From NCBI GenBank assembly GCA_019694835.1, contig JAIBBE010000208.1:41574-105573 (forward strand): 64,000 nucleotides of DNA, written 5' to 3'. Of the stretch, positions 50,896 through 58,090 are shown piece by piece. Numbering within the stretch: position 1 is the first letter of the stretch; each line of letters starts with the position of its first letter. The notes below the pieces were generated by a model that saw nothing but the letters and a program-made list of their open reading frames with translations, searched no databases and was not told the DNA's origin. The DNA is from Fimbriimonadaceae bacterium. GTDB lineage: Bacteria > Armatimonadota > Fimbriimonadia > Fimbriimonadales > Fimbriimonadaceae. Both the position numbers and the translations under genes were made by a program.

Positions 50896-50988
50896 CTATG
50901 CATCCATCCTCCCACGGATGGATGCGCGCCGAGGTCGGAAGCTTGGGGTAAGCCGGGGCCTTCATCCGTGGGGAGGATGGAGGCATAG
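50896..50988. repeat. 30-bp imperfect inverted repeat
   Basis: CTATGCATCCATCCTCCCA+CGGATGGATGC (50896-50925) is mirrored by GCCTTCATCCGTGGGG+AGGATGGAGGCATAG (50958-50988) with a few mismatches and a 32-bp spacer. It is another palindromic repeat of unknown kind, beside the 42-bp tandem array. The rest of the 50530-51022 interval holds nothing else that I can support. Confidence 0.7.
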
Positions 50989-51022
50989 AGCAAGGGCGTT
51001 GTATCACGTCACGCCCCCGCCG

Positions 51023-51625
51023 CTACCGCAGGACCGCACGCATAATGAGGGCGCCCAGAGCTCCGCTTCCGAGGGAGATGGCAGCGTAGGTCAGCCATGT
51101 GCGCCAGCGCTCGCGAATTTCGCCGGGAGGCAACTCTGGTTTGAGCCGGGTCTCAGAAATGGGGACGGTGAGTTCGGTCCCAAAACTATCCGTGACGCGT
51201 ACCTTCATCTGCTCGCGATCGAAGCTGATGATCTTGGAGTTCCACCATCCCCAGTTGGGCCAGGGAACATTGATCATCTGACCAGGCAGCATCGTGAACG
51301 GCTTGACTTCGTTGCGTCGCACCGTGTGCTCCCCGCCGTTCATGAAAGTCACCCGCACCAAATCCCCCTCGATCGAGGTGATTCTCGCGGGATAGAAGTA
51401 TCGGTCGGAAGACTCCGCGTACACGAGACTGTCGACCTGGAGGTGAACATTCTCGAGCGCGAACCGCTCGCGAAGGGCTTGCATGACGGCTTCCCGCGAC
51501 AGCCCCGCTTCCTGCGCTGCCTCGATCAGCTGCTCGTCCGTTCGGGTGAGTTCTTGACCGGAGCCGGTCGTCGCCTCGATCTCCTCCGCCCGCTGCAGTA
51601 TCAGTCTGAACCGCTCTTCGTTCAC
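51023..51625 (-). CDS. Hypothetical protein with UBA-like N terminus, SH3-like beta domain and C-terminal TM helix
   Basis: GTG 51625 gives a 200-aa protein. The open frame further upstream covers moaA on the other strand and is not real. Residues 1-60 are helical (NEERFRLILQRAEEIEAT, LIEAAQEAGLSREAVMQALRE). The middle has two small beta units (VYAESSDRYFYPARITSIEGDLVRVTFMNGGEHTV, described in parts; PWPNWGWWNSKIISFDREQ) reminiscent of Tudor/SH3-like folds. The C-terminal helix is TYAAISLGSGALGALIM. It is divergent from moaA by about 90 bp. Function unknown. Confidence 0.65.
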   Translation of the reverse strand: MNEERFRLILQRAEEIEATTGSGQELTRTDEQLIEAAQEAGLSREAVMQALRERFALENVHLQVDSLVYAESSDRYFYPARITSIEGDLVRVTFMNGGEHTVRRNEVKPFTMLPGQMINVPWPNWGWWNSKIISFDREQMKVRVTDSFGTELTVPISETRLKPELPPGEIRERWRTWLTYAAISLGSGALGALIMRAVLR

Positions 51626-51712
51626 GCCAATAGATTGTACGTTTTTGCGTTTCAGTACGGCAGGGTGACGGCGGTCATGTTCGACAGCGGTCTCCTCCGC
51701 TAGAATAAGAGC

Positions 51713-52717
51713 ATGACGACGCGGCCGGCAGCCCTCCAAACGCCCCTCGTCGACAGGTTCGGTCGAAGGCACACCTACCTGCGCGTCTCGCTGACCGATC
51801 GGTGCAATTTCCGCTGCGTCTACTGCATGCCCGAGCACGGCGTCGAATGGAAGCCGCGAGCGGAAATCTTGACGCTTGAGGAGATCGAGCGGCTGGTGCG
51901 ACTGTTCGCTCAGTTGGGAGTCACCAAGGTGCGATTGACGGGCGGTGAGCCGACCGTTCGTCGCGGTTTCTTGGGTTTGGTCGAGTCCATCGCCGCAATT
52001 CCTGGTATCGAGCGCGTCCTGCTCACAACGAACGGCACGCGCCTCGCTGACTTCGCCCCGAAGATGGCGGCCGCCGGGATGAAGGGTCTCAACATCAGCC
52101 TCGATTCGCTTCGCCGACAGCGGTTCCATGAGATCACGCGACGCGATGCGCTGGACGAGGTCTTGGCCGGGGTCGAGGCGTCGATGAAAGCTGGACTCGA
52201 CACGAAGATCAACGTCGTCGTGATCCCCGGTGTGAATGACGACGAGATTCTTGACTTCGTCGGGTTCGCTTCACAGCGGCCGATCCAGGTTCGATTCATC
52301 GAATTCATGCCGTTTCTTGGCAACGAGTGGAAGCCCGACAGGGTGTTCGGCTATCGCGAAATGCTGGACGTCATCTCACCAAAATTCGAAGTTGAACCGA
52401 TCTCGAGAACGCCCTCCGATGTCGCCAAGGAGTTCCGGATCGGCGGCGGTTTGGGGACGTTGGGTTTCATTACGAGCATGACGGAGAGTTTCTGTTCGGA
52501 CTGCAATCGCATCCGGTTGACCGCAGACGGCCACTTCAAGACCTGTCTCTTCCTTCCGGAGCGGACGAGCCTGCGCGACATGATGCGAGACGGCGCCGAC
52601 GACGAGCAGCTTGCCAGGCTGATCCACGCCGACCTTCAGTCCAAGTGGGCCGAACACCCGCCGATGCATGAGTGGCGGCAACTCGATCACCTTACGATGG
52701 TGCAGATCGGCGGATGA
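51713..52717 (+). CDS. moaA: GTP 3',8-cyclase MoaA (radical SAM)
   Basis: First step of molybdenum cofactor synthesis, GTP to 3',8-cyclo-dihydro-GTP. The radical SAM cluster Cys31, Cys35 and Cys38 lie in DRCNFRCVYCMPEHG. RLTGGEPTVRRGFLGLV and LLTTNGTRLA follow. The C-terminal second cluster motif is FCSDCNRIRLTADGHFKTCLF. The protein ends with Gly-Gly, essential in the family. Length is 334. It opens the operon moaA - moaCB - moeA - moaD - moaE fusion. Its stop overlaps moaCB (ATGA). Confidence 0.96.
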   Translation: MTTRPAALQTPLVDRFGRRHTYLRVSLTDRCNFRCVYCMPEHGVEWKPRAEILTLEEIERLVRLFAQLGVTKVRLTGGEPTVRRGFLGLVESIAAIPGIERVLLTTNGTRLADFAPKMAAAGMKGLNISLDSLRRQRFHEITRRDALDEVLAGVEASMKAGLDTKINVVVIPGVNDDEILDFVGFASQRPIQVRFIEFMPFLGNEWKPDRVFGYREMLDVISPKFEVEPISRTPSDVAKEFRIGGGLGTLGFITSMTESFCSDCNRIRLTADGHFKTCLFLPERTSLRDMMRDGADDEQLARLIHADLQSKWAEHPPMHEWRQLDHLTMVQIGG

Positions 52718-53616
52718 GAGACATTTCCTTCAAGTCGACGACGAAGCGCACCGCCCTAGCCCGCGCCGAACTCGTCGCGGCCGCGTCTACCATTGCCGCC
52801 ATTCGTGAAGGCCGCATCCCCAAGGGTGATCCGCTGCCCGTCGCCAAAGTCGCCGCCATCATGGCGGCGAAGAACACGACCGCGTGGATTCCCTACTGCC
52901 ACCCCATCCCAATCGAGTACACCGGCGTCACTTTTGAGCTCCAAGACCAGCGGATCATCGTCGATGTAGTCGTGACGAGCATCGCAAAGACAGGGGTCGA
53001 GATGGAAGCCATGACCGCTGCCGCCGCCGCCGCCCTGACCCTCTACGACATGCTCAAGATGCTCGACGAAGAGATGGAAATCGTGTCGGTCCGCTTGGTC
53101 GAGAAGCGGGGCGGGAAGAGCGACTTTCCCGCACCTGGGGGATGGAGCGGTGCGGTTTTAGTCGTTTCGGATCGGGCTTCTACAGGTGAGTATGAGGACC
53201 GATCCGGGGAGATCCTGGTCGAGGGAATGAACAGGCTGGGCGCGGCTTCTGTGTTGAAGCTGATCGTCGCCGACGATCCTAACCTCATCGAATCCGCCGT
53301 TGGGAGTTGGGTGGACAAGGGGGTGGATATCATCCTTACCACCGGGGGAACCGGCATTGGTCCACGCGATGTGACGCCCGAGGCTCTTTCACCCCTTTTT
53401 GATCGGGCTTTGCCGGGCGTGGTCGAGACTCTTCGCCGGTACGGGCAAGATCGGTTGCCCACCTCGATGCTGAGCCGTTCGGTTGCCGGAATCGCGGGTC
53501 AATCGCTGATCGTGGCGCTTCCCGGTTCGCCGGGAGCGTGCGAGGACGCACTCGCGGCACTTTTTCCCGCCGTTTTACATGCCCGGGAGATGATTGCCGG
53601 AGGCGGTCACCCGTGA
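52714..53616 (+). CDS. Bifunctional MoaC - MogA/MoaB fusion
   Basis: The N-terminal MoaC half (1-140) makes cyclic pyranopterin monophosphate: AAKNTTAWIPYCHPIPIEYTGV, shown in part, and KTGVEMEAMTAAAAAALTLYDMLK with the active-site Asp-x-x-Lys. The C-terminal half (145-300) is the molybdopterin adenylyltransferase fold: AVLVVSDRASTGEYEDRSGEIL, IILTTGGTGIGPRDVTPEA and IVALPGSPGACEDAL. Such MoaC/MoaB fusions are known in other phyla. ATG 52714 overlaps the moaA stop; GTG at its end overlaps moeA (GTGA). Confidence 0.93.
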   Translation: MRDISFKSTTKRTALARAELVAAASTIAAIREGRIPKGDPLPVAKVAAIMAAKNTTAWIPYCHPIPIEYTGVTFELQDQRIIVDVVVTSIAKTGVEMEAMTAAAAAALTLYDMLKMLDEEMEIVSVRLVEKRGGKSDFPAPGGWSGAVLVVSDRASTGEYEDRSGEILVEGMNRLGAASVLKLIVADDPNLIESAVGSWVDKGVDIILTTGGTGIGPRDVTPEALSPLFDRALPGVVETLRRYGQDRLPTSMLSRSVAGIAGQSLIVALPGSPGACEDALAALFPAVLHAREMIAGGGHP

Positions 53617-55265
53617 TCACGCTTGTTGAAGCGCTTGAGATGGTTCGCTCGCACAGGGTCGATCTCGGACATGAGGCTGTTTTGCTTTCGTCGGCCCTCG
53701 GTCGGCTTCTCGCCGACGATATCCTCGCCCCCCGCCCTTCGCCTTCATTCGACAACAGCGCGATGGACGGCTACGCTGTTGCGGATCCGCTATCCGGCCC
53801 TTGGACGGTAGTCGGGACCGTCGCCGCTGGTTCGACCTGGCCTTCGACTCTCCAGTCTGGGGAAGCTGTTCGCATCTTCACCGGCGCAGCGGTCCCGACG
53901 GGTGCCCTAGCGGTGGTCCCCCAAGAAGACGCCAGCCTAACCCCCCTCTCCTGCGCCCACTCGCTGTCGGTCGCAGAAGCTGAGGTGGCGGAGGAGAGGG
54001 GCTGGGGGAGAGGTGAAGCGGGAGACGTGCAATCTGGAACTCCCCTCCCCTGCGCCCACTCGCTGTCGGTCGCAGAAGCTGAGGTGGCGGAGGAGAGGGG
54101 CTGGGGGAGAGGTGAAGCGGGAGACGTGCAATCTGGAACTCCCCTCCCCTGCGCCCGCTCGCTGTCGGTCGCAGAAGCTGAGGTGGCGGAGGAGAGGGGC
54201 TGGGGGAGAGGTGAAGCGGGAGACGTGCAATCTGGAACTCCCCTCTCCTGCGCCCACTCGCTGTCGGTCGCAGAAGCTGAGGTGGCGGAGGAGAGGGGCT
54301 GGGGGAGAGGTGAAGCGGGAGACGTGCAATCTGGAACTCCCCTCTCCTGCGCCCGCTCGCTGTCGGTCGCAGAAGCTGAGGTGGCGGAGGAGAGGGGTAG
54401 GGGGAGAGGTGCCGGGGAGGCCTCTCAACTCACCACAAGCCGCGCCGTCCACCGCGGCGACCACATCCGCCGCACCGGCGAGGAATACGAAGCCGGAACG
54501 AAGCTAATGACTTCCGGAACCCGAATCACACCCCCTATTCTCGGATTGCTCGCCTCCCTCGGACTCCCAGCCGTACAAGCCAAAACCGAACCGCGCGTCG
54601 GACTCCTTTGCACCGGTTCCGAACTCCTTAAGCCAGGCACGGAGTGGATCGACGGGAAGATCTACGAATCAAACTCCTATGTTCTGAAGACCCTGCTTGA
54701 GGGTTTCGGCTGCGATGTCCAAACGGATTCAGTGATCGACGACCCCGACCGACTTCGCGATAAATGCCAAGCGCTGCTCGCATCCTGTGATCTCCTCATC
54801 ACGGTCGGCGGAGTCTCCGTAGGTGCCTTCGACTTCGTCGAAGACGCGATGTGCGGGCTTGGATTCACGACTCTCTTCAACAAGGTCTCCATGAAACCCG
54901 GCAGACCCTTGACCTTCGCCATCCGCGAGGATGGCAAAAGGTGGTTTGGCTTGCCCGGAAACCCGATGTCTGCTACCGTGACTTGCATCCTCGCCGTCGG
55001 CACGTTCTTAGGTCAAGAGCCCGAGTTCTTCGAGGCGATCTTGGACGAAGATTTCGAACGGAAGCCGGGGCGCGAGGAGTTCATTCCCGTCCAGATTGAC
55101 TTCAATAGCGGAGCAAGGGTGTGTCCACTCCAGACCGTCGGCTCCCACGCCACCAACGGGCTCGGCGTCGCCGATGGACTGATTCGACTGCCGGCAGAAG
55201 GTAGCCATTTCGCTCAAGGTGACTCCGTTGCGTTCATGTTTCTGCCATGGAGATTATCGAGATGA
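53613..55265 (+). CDS. moeA: Molybdopterin molybdotransferase MoeA carrying five in-frame 33-aa repeats
   Basis: Inserts molybdate into adenylylated molybdopterin. It starts at GTG 53613 (GTGA overlap). N-terminal FDNSAMDGYAV, IFTGAAVPTGALAVVPQED and C-terminal GGVSVGAFDFVEDAM, KPGRPLTFAI and GLPGNPMSATVTCIL are intact. Between the QED strand (residue ~106) and HRGDHIRRTGEEYEAG (~279), where E. coli MoeA has about 15 residues, lie five units of TPLSCAHSLSVAEAEVAEE + RGWGRGEAGDVQSG (the fifth incomplete). They enlarge the protein from about 385 to 550 aa. The frame is open throughout, so the enzyme probably tolerates the surface-loop insertion. Confidence 0.92.
   Translation: MITLVEALEMVRSHRVDLGHEAVLLSSALGRLLADDILAPRPSPSFDNSAMDGYAVADPLSGPWTVVGTVAAGSTWPSTLQSGEAVRIFTGAAVPTGALAVVPQEDASLTPLSCAHSLSVAEAEVAEERGWGRGEAGDVQSGTPLPCAHSLSVAEAEVAEERGWGRGEAGDVQSGTPLPCARSLSVAEAEVAEERGWGRGEAGDVQSGTPLSCAHSLSVAEAEVAEERGWGRGEAGDVQSGTPLSCARSLSVAEAEVAEERGRGRGAGEASQLTTSRAVHRGDHIRRTGEEYEAGTKLMTSGTRITPPILGLLASLGLPAVQAKTEPRVGLLCTGSELLKPGTEWIDGKIYESNSYVLKTLLEGFGCDVQTDSVIDDPDRLRDKCQALLASCDLLITVGGVSVGAFDFVEDAMCGLGFTTLFNKVSMKPGRPLTFAIREDGKRWFGLPGNPMSATVTCILAVGTFLGQEPEFFEAILDEDFERKPGREEFIPVQIDFNSGARVCPLQTVGSHATNGLGVADGLIRLPAEGSHFAQGDSVAFMFLPWRLSR
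53938..54425. repeat. Five tandem 99-bp copies of a CCCCTCTCC palindromic element inside moeA
   Basis: The start of CGCTGTCGG falls at 53962, 54061, 54160, 54259 and 54358, an exact 99-bp period. Each unit contains a palindrome with arms CCCCTCTCC (CCCCTCCCC in units 2 and 3) and GGAGAGGGG, plus a non-palindromic AGGTGAAGCGGGAGACGTGC flank. The flank was therefore carried along in the tandem expansion. The unit length is a multiple of three. The opposite strand translates as SPPAPLLRHLSF, a known repeat style. Confidence 0.95.
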
Positions 55266-55501
55266 GGGTAAAGGTTCGTTACTTTGCCGTTCTCCGCGAT
55301 CGTCGTGGACTCGCCGAGGAGACGCTGGAGTTAGAAGGTCAAACTGCCCGGCAACTCGCCGATCACCTCATCGGCAAGCACCAACTGGACCTGCCCTCAC
55401 CCCTTATCCGCGTTGCCATCAACGGGGTATTCGTGGCGGATGACACGGACATCAAGGACGGCGACACGGTCGTTCTCATCCCACCCGTTGCCGGGGGTTA
55501 G
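55262..55501 (+). CDS. moaD: Molybdopterin synthase small subunit MoaD
   Basis: Ubiquitin-like sulfur carrier, thiocarboxylated on its C terminus to donate sulfur to the pterin. The 79 residues start MRVKVRYFAVLRDRRGL and end TVVLIPPVAGG with the obligatory Gly-Gly. ATG 55262 overlaps the moeA stop (ATGA) and is preferred to ATG 55247. The partner MoaE and activating MoeB are in the next gene, so all steps of MoaD activation are adjacent. Confidence 0.94.
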   Translation: MRVKVRYFAVLRDRRGLAEETLELEGQTARQLADHLIGKHQLDLPSPLIRVAINGVFVADDTDIKDGDTVVLIPPVAGG

Positions 55502-55504
55502 GCC

Positions 55505-56956
55505 ATGTTCGAGCTTCGCGACGCCCCGTTCGAAATCCAAGAACTTGCCCACGATGGCGCGGGTGGATTTGTTTCGTTTGTGGGAAAGGTCAGGGAGGAA
55601 TCGCAGGGACGGCGGGTGCTTCGATTGGAATATGAAGCCTATCCCGAGATGGCCGTCAGTGAAGGGGAAGCATTGGCCCGCGAAGCGCAGGACAGATTTG
55701 GTCTGCTTGGCGTCGAAATCATCCACCGGACGGGCGTTTTGCAAATCGGCGAACCGGCGGTCTCAATTCAAGTCGCCGCTGCCCATCGTCGCGAGGCATT
55801 CGCTGGGTGCGAGTGGATCATCGACCAACTCAAGTACCGCGTCCCAATATGGAAGCGTGAGGTTTACGAGGATGGGGACTCGGGTTGGGTGGGTGCGGAT
55901 CCGGCTCCGAGAAATATGCAGCTTTATGACGCCTTAACGGAACGCCAGCGTCGTTTGGGGGAAGTCGGTGAGGATGGCCAACGCAGGCTGAGGGAGGCCC
56001 GTGTATTGCTCGTGGGTGTCGGCGGCCTCGGCTCTGCTTCCCTCCCTTACCTCGTCGGCGCTGGAATTGGCAGCCTGGGCCTCGTCGACCCCGACGACGT
56101 AGAAATCAGTAATCTACATAGACAAATCTTGTATGGAACAGACGAAATCGGAAGGAGTAAGGTCGAGCGAGCGGCAGCGTTTGCTCGACGTCTGAACCCC
56201 GAGATTCAAGTGGAAGTCCACCCGGTGTCCCTCGACGCGGCGAACGTTCACGCTCTTGTCGAGAGTTACGATTGGATTGTCGACGGCACCGATTCGCTTG
56301 AAGTCAAGTTCCTCTTGAACTCGGCATGTCGCCGGGCAGGGAAGCCCTTCGTCACCGCGAGCGTGCACCGGTTTGAGGGGCACCTCATGACTGTGATGCC
56401 CGAGGGGCCCTGTCTGCGATGCCTGTTCCCAGATGTTCCTCCGTCAGGATGTGTTGGTACCTGCGCCGAAGTCGGCGTGCTTGGCGTCGTGCCCGGCCTC
56501 TTTGGGATACTGCAAGCCAACGAAGTCCTCAAGGGAATTCTTGGATATGGCGATGTTCTGGCAGAAAACATGGTGATGTTCGATCTTCGCACCAATGAGT
56601 CGACCACAATCCGGCGCAAGGCAAGCCCTCGGTGTCCAATATGTACAGGTGCTGTAGAAGAAGCTGCCGATTCCTTGGAGGTCGAATCCTTGGAAGCTGC
56701 CTCGAAGCGATTCAAGACTTTCGAAGTGATCGACATTCGGGAGCACTACGAAGAGCCCCCCCTTCCGGTGCCCCATCGTCGTGCACCCATGTCCGCGTAC
56801 CACCACACCCCGACGGCAAAGACGGTTATCCTCGTCTGCGCCCACGGAATCCGGAGCTACGCTTTGGCGGCCAGGCTCCGACACTATGGCTTCCTGAATG
56901 TGTATTCACTCAGGGGTGGTTTGGAATCCATCCACCGAAAAACTCAAACCCGCTGA
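55505..56956 (+). CDS. MoaE - MoeB/ThiF - rhodanese triple fusion
   Basis: One 483-aa polypeptide unites three functions acting on MoaD. 1-135 is MoaE, the MPT synthase large subunit (FVGKVREESQGRRVLRLEYEAY in parts, AAAHRREAFAGCEWIIDQLK, VPIWKREVY with the catalytic lysines). 145-385 is an MoeB/ThiF adenylyltransferase (LLVGVGGLGSASLPYLVGAG, VDPDDVEISNLHRQILY, CLRC and CPIC zinc pairs, GTCAEVGVLGVVPG). 400-483 is a short rhodanese domain (VIDIREHYE, active-site loop VCAHGIRSYALAARL, GFLNVYSLRGGLESI). Fusion in this order is not one I recall. It follows moaD by 3 bp. Confidence 0.92.
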   Translation: MFELRDAPFEIQELAHDGAGGFVSFVGKVREESQGRRVLRLEYEAYPEMAVSEGEALAREAQDRFGLLGVEIIHRTGVLQIGEPAVSIQVAAAHRREAFAGCEWIIDQLKYRVPIWKREVYEDGDSGWVGADPAPRNMQLYDALTERQRRLGEVGEDGQRRLREARVLLVGVGGLGSASLPYLVGAGIGSLGLVDPDDVEISNLHRQILYGTDEIGRSKVERAAAFARRLNPEIQVEVHPVSLDAANVHALVESYDWIVDGTDSLEVKFLLNSACRRAGKPFVTASVHRFEGHLMTVMPEGPCLRCLFPDVPPSGCVGTCAEVGVLGVVPGLFGILQANEVLKGILGYGDVLAENMVMFDLRTNESTTIRRKASPRCPICTGAVEEAADSLEVESLEAASKRFKTFEVIDIREHYEEPPLPVPHRRAPMSAYHHTPTAKTVILVCAHGIRSYALAARLRHYGFLNVYSLRGGLESIHRKTQTR

Positions 56957-56963
56957 TGAGAGG

Positions 56964-57869
56964 TTATGACTTGGCACCGTCCAATTGCTTGCCGTCAGAT
57001 CCAAGCCTGGGCTTTCGCGCGGCATCGAACTCGGCGATGCGCTCTTTGTTTGGGCTCTGGATGCGGAGCTTAAATCGCGGGGAATAGTACACACCAGGTG
57101 ACGCGACGGATTGCACGATGTACCACGCACCGAAGTATTCGCCGAGCGGATACATCGGGTCGTAGGCTTCGGACTCGCCCGTTGGCGTTAGAAGCTTCCC
57201 GAAGGGAACGTCTAGCCACCAGCGATAGCGAAAGAGGATTTTGCGGTCGCGGACTTGCCATAGCGCAAGCTGCACTGCCCGGGTCGAGAGCTTCTGGTGA
57301 ACGAGGCGCGAAATGGGGGCGGCGGAAAGGCTGGCCACAGGCTCGTCTCGCTCCTTCTGCTGGTCGGCGATGTCGATGTTGAGTGGACGGCGCGTGTTCT
57401 CGCCGATTTCGAGGCTGAACTTGACTTTTTCGATGTCCAGGGTGTGGGCCGGGACCTCAGGAGTGAGATCGGCCATCGAGACCTTCTTCAGGGCGGCGAG
57501 GTCGACGATGAAGGTGATGTGCCCCTCCAAGGCGGGCTTCAAGAGGTCCCAACGCCGTTCTATTTCACCGTCCTCCCACATGTCGCGCCGACTCAGGTAG
57601 CCCAGCACTCGGCTGACGAAGCGCGGCGAAATCCAGACGACGTGCTCGACATCCCGGCTCATCATTCCGTCGTACCAAGAGCCTACCGTCGCCCGGTCAC
57701 CCATGTAGAGACTGGACAAGGTAGCCGTCCGCCTCTTGGCGACGTTCTTTCCCACTTCGACCTCGTACGGGATCGGCCGGTCGGGGAAAAAGGTCGGCTG
57801 TTGGACCGTCTTGACCACGGCACCTAGCCAGATGTCAGTCGTTAGCGCCACCGCAGCAAGGCAAATCAT
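56964..57869 (-). CDS. Hypothetical protein, possibly secreted
   Basis: ATG 57869 (MICLAAVALTTDIWLGAVV) gives 301 residues with a signal-like N terminus; the frame stays open to 58067, without support. The content includes PYEVEVGKNVAKRRTATLSSLY, DVEHVVWISPRFVSRVLGYLS, EGHITFIVDLAALKK, and ALWQVRDRKILFRYRWWLD near the C terminus. No family is recognised. It converges on the moaE fusion with 7 bp between stops. The 220 bp up to 58090 contain no convincing gene. Confidence 0.6.
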   Translation of the reverse strand: MICLAAVALTTDIWLGAVVKTVQQPTFFPDRPIPYEVEVGKNVAKRRTATLSSLYMGDRATVGSWYDGMMSRDVEHVVWISPRFVSRVLGYLSRRDMWEDGEIERRWDLLKPALEGHITFIVDLAALKKVSMADLTPEVPAHTLDIEKVKFSLEIGENTRRPLNIDIADQQKERDEPVASLSAAPISRLVHQKLSTRAVQLALWQVRDRKILFRYRWWLDVPFGKLLTPTGESEAYDPMYPLGEYFGAWYIVQSVASPGVYYSPRFKLRIQSPNKERIAEFDAARKPRLGSDGKQLDGAKS

Positions 57870-58090
57870 CCCATCTAGGTATCGGTCGAATTGCGGGGGA
57901 TCTGGAGGCCTCGCGAGTCGGGTGGCATGGGACGATAACCACGGAAGCTTCTGCAGTTTCTGAAGAGTCAGTCCCGTGCTGATTACAGGTGCCGTTGACA
58001 ATAGAGACTGCACGGGACTTGGCTTGGTCATGGCCGTGAGCAGGTCCAGATTGGCGTCCCAAGCCACCCAATAGTGACTACAATGAGGAC

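Noticed and set aside
50528..51007. 233-aa ferredoxin with a Lys/Phe-rich repeat N terminus
   Set aside because: The extension is only the 42-bp tandem array and the inverted repeat, which are open by chance of period; the Fer4_19 domain begins at GTG 50527.
51626..52129. 368-aa version of the reverse-strand hypothetical protein
   Set aside because: The extra N-terminal part is antisense to moaA and has no domain-like composition; GTG 51625 fits the gap.
53937..54464. Reverse-strand ORF of 175 aa with SPPAPLLRHLSF repeats, and a forward-shifted ORF at 54013
   Set aside because: These are antisense or shifted readings of the palindromic tandem units inside moeA; MoeA homology on both sides fixes the true frame.
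55685..56960. Selenoprotein reading for MoeB-like or ThiF-like domains, since such selenoproteins are known
   Set aside because: The ORF has no in-frame TGA; its rhodanese loop and MoeB sites use ordinary cysteines.
57870..58090. N-terminal extension of the hypothetical protein or a small gene in this gap
   Set aside because: The frame is open to 58067 but has no ribosome site or domain; no other ORF with a start signal is visible.
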